Of a DNA stretch of 64,000 nucleotides, positions 34,303 through 42,944 are shown piece after piece. The notes under the pieces were generated by a model. It was not told the origin of the DNA and searched no databases. It was given only the letters and a program-made list of their open reading frames with translations. The position numbers were made by a program, and so were the translations under genes. The stretch spans positions 186,001-250,000 of the forward strand of contig NZ_RHLG01000001.1 of assembly GCF_003712105.1 (NCBI RefSeq), written 5' to 3'. Every line of letters starts with the position of its first letter. Position 1 is the stretch's first letter. Source of the DNA: Winogradskyella sp. Lineage in GTDB: Bacteria; Bacteroidota; Bacteroidia; Flavobacteriales; Flavobacteriaceae.

Positions 34303-35172
34303 CTACGAAAGTAATAACTTCCACGCAGAATCAACGTCTCCGTAGCTTAAATAATTTTGTGCCTTTCTATGTTTTTCGTCTTCGGTCATTGTAATAAGAT
34401 CAGGATGATTTTTTAAAGCATCATTAATAAAATGCTTTACATCATCTTGAGTAGGTAAAGACTCAACATTGGCTAGCATTCCTAAATCATTACCTGTCAA
34501 AATAGTACTCTCTTTAATACTTTCAGGTAAATTATCGACGCCAATGCCAAGAGTTTTTAATGGCTTCGGAATTTCGAAAAACCCATCTTTAGCTCGACTG
34601 TAATAACTACCTCCAGCTCTAGCTACTAAATCTAATTTTTCTTGATTTATACTTCCGTTTTCATCTATAATATCTTCAGCCAAATGAAGTTTTAAAACTT
34701 CGCATACAATTAAGTTACCTGCACCACCTTCCGTTCCAAGTTTTACAATGTCATTTACCTTACATTCTAACTGAATAGGTGACTCAGCAACTCTAAAGGG
34801 TTTAACTCTATCTGATTGTAACATTGTTAATCCAGCTTTTTCAAACTCATTAACACCTTCAGGGTACTCAGTACTGCTTAAAGACATTTGCTGAACGATA
34901 TCAAAGTTTACCACATTAATAACAACTTCCTTCACAACTTCAACATTTTCTAAAGTATGTTTTGTTGTATTATCTCTAACGCGACGTGCTGGAGAAAATA
35001 TTAAAATTGGTGGGTTAGCACTAAAAACATTAAAAAAACTAAATGGCGATAGATTAGGGTTACCATTTTCATCTATTGTACTTGCAAAAGCAATTGGTCT
35101 AGGTGCTACAGCACTTAATAAATATCCATGTAGTTTGGGTGTAGTTAAGTCTTTTGGCTGGAAAGAAACCAT
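34303..35172 (-). CDS. Flavin reductase-like (FMN-binding split-barrel) protein
   Basis: The protein has 289 residues from the ATG at 35172. The split-barrel flavin region is PKLHGYLLSAVAPRPIAFAS, then TIDENGNPNLSPFSFFNVFS and ANPPILIFSPARRVRDNTTKH. A long C-terminal extension runs from about 200 (VARAGGSYYSRAKDGFFEIP). An ATG at 35202 lies upstream of the -7 box at 35190-35197 and would not be transcribed from it, so the shorter start is used. It likely binds FMN and reduces flavin or acts as an oxidoreductase partner. The substrate is unknown. Confidence 0.88.
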   Translation of the reverse strand: MVSFQPKDLTTPKLHGYLLSAVAPRPIAFASTIDENGNPNLSPFSFFNVFSANPPILIFSPARRVRDNTTKHTLENVEVVKEVVINVVNFDIVQQMSLSSTEYPEGVNEFEKAGLTMLQSDRVKPFRVAESPIQLECKVNDIVKLGTEGGAGNLIVCEVLKLHLAEDIIDENGSINQEKLDLVARAGGSYYSRAKDGFFEIPKPLKTLGIGVDNLPESIKESTILTGNDLGMLANVESLPTQDDVKHFINDALKNHPDLITMTEDEKHRKAQNYLSYGDVDSAWKLLLS

Positions 35173-35189
35173 ATAAAAATCATTTTCAC

Positions 35190-35197
35190 CAAAGATA
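35190..35197 (-). promoter_or_regulatory. -7 promoter box of the flavin reductase-like gene
   Basis: Minus-strand TATCTTTG lies 17 bp before the ATG at 35172. It falls between two candidate ATGs and decides the start. Confidence 0.6.
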
Positions 35198-35269
35198 ACC
35201 ATATTACCAACGAAACAATATTATTCATAGAATTACATTATATTTAAAACCATTAACTAATCTAATTTA

Positions 35270-36493
35270 ATGCGTCTACAGATTAATAGAAATGTAATCC
35301 GATGGATTATAATAATTTCTTCTTTTGTGATTGTTTCATTAATTCTATGGAACACTTATATCTTTTTTCAGCATTTTAAGTCTGAAGAACGCTCCAAAAT
35401 GAAAAGTTGGACATTTGCATATACGGAATATGCAAAAGATGCTTTAGAGAATTATGATAATATTGAGGATTTTGAAGTTAATGTCGTTGCACAATACATC
35501 GTTATAGACTCTACACTCAATACTCCAATGTTGCTTATTGATGAGAAAAAGAATATCATTAGTCATAGAAATATATTTGGCAAACCTCATCTAAAGGAAA
35601 AAAACGAATTAGCCAGGGTTTTTAATGATAGTATAGATAATGTTTATGTTGAAGCCAATAAAGATTGGTTGATTTCTAAATTTCAAAAGGAAAACAGGCC
35701 GCTTGAAATGAGTGATTTAGGCCAAACTCTTTATTATGGCAATTCATCACTCATTAATAAGTTAAAATATTATCCATTAGCCTTGCTCTTAATTATTTTT
35801 CTGTTCGCTGCAGTCGTTTACTTCTTTTATAGAAGTACTAAAAACGCAGAACAAAATAAACTGTGGACAGGAATGGCAAAAGAAACCGCGCATCAAATTG
35901 GCACACCATTATCGTCTTTAGTGGGTTGGACAGAATTATTAAAGTCTGAAAACGTAAACCCCGATTATATTTCTGAAATGGAAAAAGACGTCGATCGACT
36001 TAATACCATTACTGAACGTTTTAGTAAGATTGGTTCTATACCAGAACTCATTACAACTGATGTCGTCGTTGAAACTAAAAAATCATTCAATTATTTAGAG
36101 TCAAGAGCGTCTAAACTTGTAGATTTTAATATCGACATTCCTGAAACTGAAATACCCGTTAAACTTAATAAGCAATTATATAGTTGGACTATAGAGAATT
36201 TAGTTAAGAATGCTATTGATGCTATGAAGGGGAAAGGCCAACTGACGCTAAGTATAAAAGAGATCGAAAAACACGTTTTAATCCATGTAAAAGATACAGG
36301 AAAAGGCATACCAAAAAATCAATGGTATACAATTTTTAGTCCAGGTTATACTACCAAAAAACGTGGTTGGGGATTAGGGTTATCTTTATCCAAACGAATT
36401 ATTGAGGATTATCACAACGGAAAAATAAGAGTACTCGAATCCGAAATTGGTAAAGGCACAACATTCCAGGTTACTTTAAAAAAATCTACATAA
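35270..36493 (+). CDS. Sensor histidine kinase, two-membrane-segment type
   Basis: A 407-residue kinase. The first membrane segment (IIISSFVIVSLILWNTYIFF) is followed by a periplasmic region of about 130 residues (EDFEVNVVAQYIVIDSTLN to GQTLYYGNSSLI), then a second membrane helix (ALLLIIFLFAAVVYFFYRS). The phosphoacceptor region is WTGMAKETAHQIGTPLSSLV (H-box), the N-box is ENLVKNAIDAMKGKG, and the G boxes are VKDTGKGIPKNQW and GWGLGLSLSKRIIE. No adjacent response regulator is present, so it is an orphan. Its end overlaps the HIT gene end by 8 bp. Confidence 0.88.
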   Translation: MRLQINRNVIRWIIIISSFVIVSLILWNTYIFFQHFKSEERSKMKSWTFAYTEYAKDALENYDNIEDFEVNVVAQYIVIDSTLNTPMLLIDEKKNIISHRNIFGKPHLKEKNELARVFNDSIDNVYVEANKDWLISKFQKENRPLEMSDLGQTLYYGNSSLINKLKYYPLALLLIIFLFAAVVYFFYRSTKNAEQNKLWTGMAKETAHQIGTPLSSLVGWTELLKSENVNPDYISEMEKDVDRLNTITERFSKIGSIPELITTDVVVETKKSFNYLESRASKLVDFNIDIPETEIPVKLNKQLYSWTIENLVKNAIDAMKGKGQLTLSIKEIEKHVLIHVKDTGKGIPKNQWYTIFSPGYTTKKRGWGLGLSLSKRIIEDYHNGKIRVLESEIGKGTTFQVTLKKST

Positions 36494-36878
36494 ATTTTTC
36501 TGAAATAGCATTAGCAATAGCCTTGAATTCATCATCAACTAATTTCGCCTTTGTTCTAAAACGTGCATCTTCCATAGTATGTAACGGGATAAGGTGCACA
36601 TGCGCATGTGGCACTTCTAATCCTATTACTGACATACCTATTCGCTCACAGGGTATAACACTTTCCATAGCTTTTGCAACACGACGAGAAAATGCCATTA
36701 AACCGATATAAGTAGACTCGTCTAAATCAAATATTTTATCGACTTCTGTCTTTGGTATGCATAGTGTATGACCCTTGCTATTAGGGTTAATATCTAAAAA
36801 AGCATAAAAATCTTCCGTCTCGGCAATCTTATACGAAGGTATATCGCCATTAACTATTTTAGTAAATATAGAAGCCAT
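36486..36878 (-). CDS. HIT-family hydrolase
   Basis: The 130-residue protein carries the histidine triad EVPHAHVHLIPLHTM (HxHxHxx), with DFYAFLDINPNSKGHTLCIP near the N-terminus. The N-terminal strand is ASIFTKIVNGDIPSYKIAET. It acts on nucleoside phosphoramidates or dinucleoside polyphosphates (HINT/Fhit type). It is encoded 87 bp downstream of the OstA-like gene and converges on the histidine kinase. Confidence 0.93.
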   Translation of the reverse strand: MASIFTKIVNGDIPSYKIAETEDFYAFLDINPNSKGHTLCIPKTEVDKIFDLDESTYIGLMAFSRRVAKAMESVIPCERIGMSVIGLEVPHAHVHLIPLHTMEDARFRTKAKLVDDEFKAIANAISEKFM

Positions 36879-36906
36879 GTTAAGGAGAAATTGATAGTAT
36901 AAATAT

Positions 36907-36948
36907 AAAAAGATTCCTGTTCAAAGGCTTGAACAGGAATCTTTTTTA
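36907..36948. terminator. Bidirectional intrinsic terminator
   Basis: A perfect 18-bp stem (36907-36924 with 36929-36946, loop AGGC) with A and T flanks on both sides. On the minus strand it ends the OstA-like transcript before the HIT gene. Confidence 0.93.
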
Positions 36949-36965
36949 AATGGTTTTATGTCTTT

Positions 36966-37313
36966 TTATTCTAAATAAGCAATTTTATCACCTATCTTAT
37001 ATCTCAAATGATAACTCTTTAATTCAGATGCTCTTTCAATTGTTCCTCCCTTAAATCTTACTTTATATGCTCCTGAAATTATCACTTCATTAGAAACTTT
37101 GTTAATTAGAATCTTATCTGCATCTTGAAATTCAAATACGTCAGTCTTTAAATTTGCATTCCCTGTAAGGGTTATTGTCTGCTTTTGAGCATCTAGCTCT
37201 ACAACCCCTTCACAAGAATATGATAACTCATCTTTACTTTGAGTTTCTTTTTGAGCGTAACAATTTGCTCCAGTTATAAAAGCAAAAGACACGATGTATA
37301 TAAATTTTTTCAT
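36966..37313 (-). CDS. Small OstA/LptA-like periplasmic protein
   Basis: A 115-residue protein with a signal peptide (KKFIYIVSFAFITGANCYAQ). The mature part is a run of short beta strands: LSYSCEGVVELDAQKQTITL, TGNANLKTDVFEFQDADKIL and VSNEVIISGAYKVRFKGGTI. This repeats the jelly-roll pattern of OstA/LptA-like proteins that carry lipopolysaccharide. It is about half the size of LptA, so it may be a single-unit relative. It is downstream of greA on the same strand. Confidence 0.65.
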   Translation of the reverse strand: MKKFIYIVSFAFITGANCYAQKETQSKDELSYSCEGVVELDAQKQTITLTGNANLKTDVFEFQDADKILINKVSNEVIISGAYKVRFKGGTIERASELKSYHLRYKIGDKIAYLE

Positions 37314-37347
37314 GGTTTCTATTGTTTACATTACAATATAGAGATTT

Positions 37348-37821
37348 TTATCTTGAAATCTCTAAGATATCAAACTTCATAATTCCATTAGGCACCTGTA
37401 TCTCGGCTACATCACCAACTGATTTCCCTAATAAACCTTTTCCAATAGGTGAGTTAACTGATATCTTACCTGACGCTAAGTCTGCTTCGCTTTCTGCAAC
37501 CAATGTATAGGTCATTTCCATACCATTAGCCTGATTTTTGATTTTTACTATTGACAAGGCCAAAACTTTAGACGTATCTAACTGTGACTCATCAATTACT
37601 CGAGCATTAGCTAAGGTTTCTTCCATTTTAGAAATTTTCATTTCTAACATACCTTGTGCTTCTTTTGCAGCATCGTATTCTGCATTTTCGCTTAAATCAC
37701 CCTTGTCTCTTGCTTCTGCAATAGCTTGAGACGCTTTTGGACGCTCAATATCTTTTAAGTGATTTAGTTCATCTCTTAATTTTTTTAATCCCTCTGCTGT
37801 GTAATAAGATACTTTACTCAT
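37348..37821 (-). CDS. greA: Transcription elongation factor GreA
   Basis: The 157-residue factor reactivates backtracked RNA polymerase by stimulating transcript cleavage. The N-terminal coiled-coil begins SKVSYYTAEGLKKLRDELNH and the loop tip carries AEARDKGDLSENAEYDAAKE (acidic tip). The C-terminal domain has VNSPIGKGLLGKSVGDVAEI. Its transcript would start at a -7 box at 37906-37913 and pass through two terminator-like hairpins before the gene, which suggests attenuation control. Confidence 0.96.
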   Translation of the reverse strand: MSKVSYYTAEGLKKLRDELNHLKDIERPKASQAIAEARDKGDLSENAEYDAAKEAQGMLEMKISKMEETLANARVIDESQLDTSKVLALSIVKIKNQANGMEMTYTLVAESEADLASGKISVNSPIGKGLLGKSVGDVAEIQVPNGIMKFDILEISR

Positions 37822-37836
37822 AACTCATGCGTTTTA

Positions 37837-37872
37837 AAATAAAAAGCTGTTATCTACCTGCGTAGGAACAGC
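37837..37872 (-). terminator. Second terminator-like hairpin in the greA leader
   Basis: On the minus strand, GCTGTT/AACAGC (outer stem, 37846-37851 with 37867-37872) and CTAC/GTAG (inner stem) with loop GCAG are followed by TTTTTATTTT. It lies 25 bp before the greA start codon. Confidence 0.65.
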
Positions 37873-37874
37873 AT

Positions 37875-37898
37875 AAAAAAATCTCGCTTTCACGAGAT
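37875..37898 (-). terminator. First terminator-like hairpin in the greA leader
   Basis: On the minus strand the stem ATCTCG / CGAGAT (37881-37898, loop TGAAAG) is followed by a T run. It begins right after the predicted transcription start. Confidence 0.65.
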
Positions 37899-37905
37899 AA
37901 CAATA

Positions 37906-37913
37906 CAAAGATA
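37906..37913 (-). promoter_or_regulatory. -7 promoter box of greA
   Basis: Minus-strand TATCTTTG matches TAnnTTTG. The start of transcription would be near 37899, giving a leader of about 78 nt. Confidence 0.6.
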
Positions 37914-37988
37914 TAAAATATTTATTGATGTATTAATTGTTTGTAAATTGCGAAAAAGAAAAAATTAAAAACTATTCCGAATAATGCT

Positions 37989-38420
37989 ATGAAAAAAATC
38001 TTGATTTTAGTCCTGAGTATTTTCATTTTTAGTTGCAGCAGTGATAATACTATTAATAACTGTAATTTCTTGTTAAATGTTAGTGTTAATGCAACTATCA
38101 ACCTAAACTTACCTCAATTTAGTCAACTTATTAATATTGGAAATCCTGTGCGTTTAGAAGGCCAAGGTAATGGAGGTATCATCATTATACGTACTGGCAG
38201 TCAAACTTTAAGAGCATGGGATGGTGCTGATCCTAGTCGCCAATTTAGCAGTTGTTCTATATTAAGCATAGTGGGAGTTAATGCCGTAAGCGGTTGCGGA
38301 GAAGATATAGAGTACAACCTTATAACGGGGCAATCTATTGGCGAAAACCAACAACCCTGTACGCTATTACCATACAGGGTTGAGTCTATTGGAAATAACC
38401 AATTTTTGATTACAAACTAA
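37989..38420 (+). CDS. Hypothetical lipoprotein
   Basis: A 143-residue protein with a lipoprotein signal (LSIFIFSCSSDN; Cys about 16). The mature part has several cysteines, glycines and hydrophobic segments: LPQFSQLINIGNPVRLEGQG, NGGIIIIRTGSQTLRAWDGA and CSILSIVGVNAVSGCGEDIE. The multiple Cys pairs suggest disulfide bonds, and GxGNGGIIIIRTGS resembles Rieske-like lipoproteins, although clear CxH pairs are not visible. Its stop overlaps the convergent TonB-receptor stop by 4 bp. Confidence 0.6.
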   Translation: MKKILILVLSIFIFSCSSDNTINNCNFLLNVSVNATINLNLPQFSQLINIGNPVRLEGQGNGGIIIIRTGSQTLRAWDGADPSRQFSSCSILSIVGVNAVSGCGEDIEYNLITGQSIGENQQPCTLLPYRVESIGNNQFLITN

Positions 38421-40636
38421 AAATTGAGTGTTGCTCCTAGCAAAAAGTTTGTTGTGGCTTGCGGATAAAATCCTGCGCCTTCAATAGTTGTAATTGTACC
38501 TGGATTAGAAAAATCATCATCAAACGTGAAGAAGTATCCATTTGAGATATATCTTTCGTTAAAAATGTTATTTACTAACAACGAAATGTCGACACTGTCG
38601 ATAAATGAGTTTACTTTCCAGTTATAAGTAGCATTAAAATCATTAACAAAGAAAGCTTCTAGTAATGATGTTTCACTTTCTATATTGCTCATAAATTGGT
38701 CTCCAACATATTTAGATAACAGTGCTATGTATAAATTCTCAGTAGGTCTATACGCTATGGTATTACCTATTATAACATTTGGAGAAAACGAAATATCTGT
38801 ATTTCCTAAGTTGGTTAGCACACCATCACGCTGAAAGAAAAAATCTCGATTCTTATTAGCACTTAGGGCTACATTAGGTTGTATGTTAAGTTTCGAACTA
38901 AGTGCAACATTTGCATCAATCTCAATTCCTAATCGATAACTGCTACCACTATTGGCACGTATTGGCGCTCCTGAACCATCTAAAGCGCCAGTGAGAACTA
39001 ATTGGTCTACATAATCCATATAGTAACCGTTGACATTTAATTTAAGTTTTTCAGAATTGTATCTCCATCCAAACTCAATATCATCTAATCGTTCAGGTCT
39101 TGGAGTGATATCATTGTTTTCAAATTCATTTCTACTAGGTTCTCTATTAGCTCTAGCAAATGATGCATAAAATTGATTTTTACTATCTAATTTAAAACTC
39201 GCTCCAAATTTTGGGTTAAAGAAATTATACTGTTCATCTACTATAAAATCTACAACGTCAGAACTCTGACCACTAGTTGAATAATCGACAAACCTACCTT
39301 GAAGGTCTAAATAAAATTGCCATTTATCATTTAGTCTATAATCGGCTTTTGCAAAGGCTGAAAACTCATTCTTTTGACCAACACCAAAATAATAACGGTC
39401 TCCTAGTTCTGAATCACTTGCAAAACGTGACCAGATTACCTCTCCAAAATGATCACCTTCGTAGGTGCTAAAAAATAAGCCCGAGTTAACATCAAATTGG
39501 TTGTCTTTGTAGTTAACATTTCCGGATAATACATAGAAATCATTGTCAAGCCAACGTCTTCTAACAATGTCAGAAGTTGTAATAGTTTCGCCTCCAATCT
39601 GCACTGGTAATAATCCATAAAAAGCTAAATCATCATCATTTTCATATTCTTCAAAAAAGCCTCGCCCATAGGTGTAATTGAAGCTTACATTAGAGCTCCA
39701 ATTGTTATTGTAGCGTTGCGCCCAATGTAACTGATAGTGATCTTGTTTGTAATCATCAACTTGATTATCATGAAATCCAACGATATTTCCTTGATCATCT
39801 AAAATAGCACCAGCAGGATTAAAGGTAGGATTGTTAATTGCAGTATCTCTATCGACACCAAACCATGATTGGTATGTTACTTCGCTTCCCGCAAAATGAA
39901 TAGCTTTAACTAATGTATTATCATCCTTATATGAGCCTTGAAGGTAATACGATTTTAAATCTGAAGACGCTCTATCTATGTAACCATCTGAAGTAATTTG
40001 TGACAAACGCCCTGAAAAAATAAAATGGTCATTTAACAATCCTGTACTAAACTTAACATTATGGCGTCTTGTATTAAATGAACCTATTGAATGTGATGTG
40101 CTCGCACTTGCCTCATCAGTATCAACATTAGTCAAAATATTTAAACTGGCACCAAAAGCTGCTTGTCCATTTGTAGACGTCCCAACACCTCGTTGCAACT
40201 GAAGGTTTTCAACAGAAGATGTAAAATCTTGAAGATTCACAAAAAATGTAGTGGCACTTTCAGCATCGTTATATGGAATACCATTAATTGTTACATTAAT
40301 CCCTTGATTTGCCGTACCACGAACTCTAAAGCCAGTATAACCAATTCCTGCACCAGCATCAGAAGTTGTAACAACCGACGGTAAAAACTTAAGTTGTGTT
40401 GCTATATCTTGACCTAAGTTACGCTTGGCCAATTCTTTTTTGCTTAGGTTGCTATGCGTTATTGGCGATATGGCATTAACACGTACAGCCTTTACCAAGA
40501 CCTCATCGAGTTGTTCCGTCTTCGTTGAATCTTTTTCCTTTTCTTGTCCATATACTGAACACAAGCTGACTAAAAAAATAAAAATTGTTAATCTCTGTCG
40601 ATCTAATTTTGAGAGATTTCTGAATAAGTTTTTCAT
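38417..40636 (-). CDS. TonB-dependent receptor, thiamine-regulated (Omr1-type)
   Basis: A 739-residue outer-membrane receptor with a signal peptide (about 30 residues). It has a plug domain from about residue 55 (ISPITHSNLSKKELAKRNLG, LPSVVTTSDAGAGIGYTGFR) with NVTINGIPYNDAESATTFFV, then a 22-stranded-type barrel rich in aromatic strands, ending FLLGATLNF. A TPP riboswitch lies in its 5' region, so it should be repressed by thiamine pyrophosphate and import thiamine or a precursor. Rodionov and colleagues named such TPP-regulated Bacteroidota receptors Omr1. No carboxypeptidase-like N-terminal domain is present. Confidence 0.9.
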   Translation of the reverse strand: MKNLFRNLSKLDRQRLTIFIFLVSLCSVYGQEKEKDSTKTEQLDEVLVKAVRVNAISPITHSNLSKKELAKRNLGQDIATQLKFLPSVVTTSDAGAGIGYTGFRVRGTANQGINVTINGIPYNDAESATTFFVNLQDFTSSVENLQLQRGVGTSTNGQAAFGASLNILTNVDTDEASASTSHSIGSFNTRRHNVKFSTGLLNDHFIFSGRLSQITSDGYIDRASSDLKSYYLQGSYKDDNTLVKAIHFAGSEVTYQSWFGVDRDTAINNPTFNPAGAILDDQGNIVGFHDNQVDDYKQDHYQLHWAQRYNNNWSSNVSFNYTYGRGFFEEYENDDDLAFYGLLPVQIGGETITTSDIVRRRWLDNDFYVLSGNVNYKDNQFDVNSGLFFSTYEGDHFGEVIWSRFASDSELGDRYYFGVGQKNEFSAFAKADYRLNDKWQFYLDLQGRFVDYSTSGQSSDVVDFIVDEQYNFFNPKFGASFKLDSKNQFYASFARANREPSRNEFENNDITPRPERLDDIEFGWRYNSEKLKLNVNGYYMDYVDQLVLTGALDGSGAPIRANSGSSYRLGIEIDANVALSSKLNIQPNVALSANKNRDFFFQRDGVLTNLGNTDISFSPNVIIGNTIAYRPTENLYIALLSKYVGDQFMSNIESETSLLEAFFVNDFNATYNWKVNSFIDSVDISLLVNNIFNERYISNGYFFTFDDDFSNPGTITTIEGAGFYPQATTNFLLGATLNF

Positions 40637-40820
40637 TACGATTAAAAATATAATCGAATAAAAAGAGGTAATTATTCTTGGTTAATAATTAATATTTCGA
40701 ACGCATTACTAATACAATTAAGTTCATATTGATTTCATTGAGAATCCTATAAAAGTAAATTTGTATCCACTAGTAAGATTCAGAATTTAAACCTACATTG
40801 ATAACCTAATCGCACTCGCT

Positions 40821-40842
40821 AAAAACATCTACTAGATGTTTT
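40821..40842 (-). terminator. Weak hairpin with T run after the TPP aptamer
   Basis: The palindrome AAAACATCTA-g-TAGATGTTTT on the minus strand ends in five T. It is AT-rich, so termination is plausible but unproven. It would be the expression platform of the riboswitch. Confidence 0.4.
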
Positions 40843-40843
40843 G

Positions 40844-40928
40844 TTTACGCTCGCTTCCCTAAACAGCATTACCTGTTCTAGGTTCAATGGGTATGATCTC
40901 AGCCAAAATTGGCACCCCTTTTTGAGAA
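40844..40928 (-). ncRNA. TPP (THI-box) riboswitch
   Basis: On the minus strand the conserved thi-box words are all present in order: GGGGTGCC, GGCTGAGAT, ATACCC, TTGAACCT, AGGTAATGCT and AGGGAAGCGA. A -7 box stands upstream at 40934-40941. The aptamer controls the TonB-dependent receptor gene. The remainder of the 347-bp gap (40637-40820) between aptamer and receptor shows no other gene. Confidence 0.95.
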
Positions 40929-40933
40929 CGCCA

Positions 40934-40941
40934 CAAAGATA
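40934..40941 (-). promoter_or_regulatory. -7 promoter box of the TPP-regulated receptor
   Basis: Minus-strand TATCTTTG lies directly upstream of the TPP aptamer. Confidence 0.6.
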
Positions 40942-40983
40942 AATCACAAAAAAATAATCACAGCTATTTATTGAGAAATTCTT

Positions 40984-41388
40984 TTAGTCAATATTCGGTT
41001 TTTTGCGATTGGCTTTCTTTTCAGAATTTCTACGCTTATTGTTTAGGCGTTTTTGCTTTACAGCACGAGGAATTTTAGTAGGAACGCGTTCTTTTTCTTC
41101 TTTTAAACCTTCAGTTACTAATTGAATAAAACGTCTGGTAACTATGGTTTTATTTTTAAGTTGGCTTCTGGTTTCTGAACAACTTAAAATTAAGACACCG
41201 TTTCTGTTAAGTCTACTACTTAAAGCAACTTTCAGCCTTTCTTTCTCTTCATAACTAAAGAAACTTGAAGTTTGAATATTAAAATACAACTCCATCTTGG
41301 TGGCCACTTTATTAACATGTTGCCCGCCGCTACCAGAGCTCCTTACTGCTCGGTATTTAACCTCATGTAATAATCTTGAAAAATCCAC
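40984..41388 (-). CDS. arfB: Alternative ribosome-rescue factor ArfB (peptidyl-tRNA hydrolase)
   Basis: The 134-residue protein releases stalled peptidyl-tRNA on non-stop ribosomes. The GGQ catalytic motif is RSSGSGGQHVNKVATKMELY (Gly-Gly-Gln at about 22-24), with the family's basic C-terminal tail rich in Lys and Arg (ending KRRNSEKKANRKKPNID) that occupies the ribosomal mRNA channel. The length is typical. It ends the six-gene block upstream of the TPP riboswitch, with a 1-bp gap to DUF4301. Confidence 0.95.
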   Translation of the reverse strand: MDFSRLLHEVKYRAVRSSGSGGQHVNKVATKMELYFNIQTSSFFSYEEKERLKVALSSRLNRNGVLILSCSETRSQLKNKTIVTRRFIQLVTEGLKEEKERVPTKIPRAVKQKRLNNKRRNSEKKANRKKPNID

Positions 41389-41389
41389 T

Positions 41390-42943
41390 TTAATTTAGTT
41401 GGTGCGTAGGCTTAAGCAAGTCGTTAACCGTTTTCACTGGATTAAACGTATTAATTGGCACTTCTACAAAAATAGTGTTCCAATACGCCATACTACCATT
41501 CCATAAACCTGGTAATTCTAGTGCTTTTATATCTTTTCCAACCTTAGTTTTCATAGTTATAAACGCCGCTTTATGATCTACATATTCTTGCAAATCAAAA
41601 GTATCGCCTTTATAATCTTTAATAGAGCATACAATATCTACAGGATTAAAATGTGTAGCAGTTTCTAATATGCGTTTCTGCTCTTTATCTTTTTTATTGA
41701 CTTGAGCTGACTCTACAATTTGAAGCGATAATCTTCCCGATTCATCTTTTACCCAAAATGGGCCGCCTCCTGGTTCGCCTTCATTTTTTACCATACCACA
41801 AACACGAATTGGACGATTAAGAGCTTCGAATAAATATTCAATTTTATATTTATGCGAATACTTTTCAAACTCTTCTGAAATTGAAAAATTAAGTTTTTTT
41901 GATAAAAAATCACCAATTTCGTTTAAAGCATCTTCATGTAATTCTTTTTCCTTAAGTTGATTTATATAGTAGAACACTTTATCTCTAGTCTTTACTAATA
42001 ATGCAGCCAAAACCTTTTTATACTTAGCAACTTCAGCCTTATAATGCTTGACTACGACATTATCTATATTACTTATAAAGATCAAATCTGCATCAATTGC
42101 ATTAAGATTTTTTAATAATGCACCGTGACCTGCTGGTCTAAAATGCAGGCGACCATCTTCATCTCTAAATGGCTCATTCTTTGTTGTTAATGCAATTGTA
42201 TCAGTAGATTGATGCTGGTAAGAAAACGATATATCGTAGGCAAAACCTGTGATATCCTCAACCCGTTCTTCAATACGCTTAAACTCTTTTGTAAACTTAT
42301 CCCTATGAACCTCAGATATTGTAAAATGTAATTTTAATGGTCCTTTTTTAGACCCATAAAATGCCATCTCGAACAAGTGTTCTTCAAAAGCTGTAGAAAT
42401 ATCATTGTTGTATTTATGAAATGGAAATAATCCTTTTGGAAAACTTCCAAAATTAAGCTGAGTTTCTTCTAGCATTGCATTAACAAATACCTGTGCCTTT
42501 TGGTTAGGGTTTAAACTACTGTATTCTATTCCGTTAGATTTAATTTGCTCTAAAACGGTATTATAAAATGGAAATTTTTCTAATGCTATTAAAAATAAGG
42601 GTAAATCCTTTAAGCTATTTCTATTGATATACGCATTCAATGACTGTATTACCGGATTGTATTCTTTTAAAAACTGAAACAGAAACTTAAACATGCGTGT
42701 CGCTGCTCCAGATGCTGGTACAAATTTTACTATAGATAAACTGTCTTTTTCTTGATCAAAGAATTTTACATATTCATCTACTTCGAGATATGTAGGTACA
42801 ATAATGCCATCATCTATAGTCGCTACAGAAGAAATGTTGGAGTAATTAACGCCTTGTTTAAACTGTTCAATCTGTTGTTTAATAGCACTAACTGTTAAAC
42901 CGTGAGCTTCAATTTGTTTTATATCTTTTTCTGTAAAATCCAA
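41390..42943 (-). CDS. DUF4301 family protein
   Basis: A 517-residue cytoplasmic protein matching DUF4301. It shows SLSIVKFVPASGAATRMFKF, RPAGHGALLKNLNAIDADLI followed by FISNIDNVVV, and CGMVKNEGEPGGGPFWVKDE. The family resembles nucleotidyl or sugar-nucleotide enzymes, judging by the GHGAL and NIDN segments and PASGAATRM near the N-terminus, similar to UDP-sugar pyrophosphorylases. Function is not established. It is coupled to the NadR-like kinase gene (1-bp gap) and arfB (1-bp gap). Confidence 0.85.
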   Translation of the reverse strand: MDFTEKDIKQIEAHGLTVSAIKQQIEQFKQGVNYSNISSVATIDDGIIVPTYLEVDEYVKFFDQEKDSLSIVKFVPASGAATRMFKFLFQFLKEYNPVIQSLNAYINRNSLKDLPLFLIALEKFPFYNTVLEQIKSNGIEYSSLNPNQKAQVFVNAMLEETQLNFGSFPKGLFPFHKYNNDISTAFEEHLFEMAFYGSKKGPLKLHFTISEVHRDKFTKEFKRIEERVEDITGFAYDISFSYQHQSTDTIALTTKNEPFRDEDGRLHFRPAGHGALLKNLNAIDADLIFISNIDNVVVKHYKAEVAKYKKVLAALLVKTRDKVFYYINQLKEKELHEDALNEIGDFLSKKLNFSISEEFEKYSHKYKIEYLFEALNRPIRVCGMVKNEGEPGGGPFWVKDESGRLSLQIVESAQVNKKDKEQKRILETATHFNPVDIVCSIKDYKGDTFDLQEYVDHKAAFITMKTKVGKDIKALELPGLWNGSMAYWNTIFVEVPINTFNPVKTVNDLLKPTHQLN

Positions 42944-42944
42944 G

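Noticed and set aside
38417..40636. SusC-type glycan receptor
   Set aside because: No carboxypeptidase-like N-terminal domain and no SusD neighbour; the TPP riboswitch points to a vitamin receptor.
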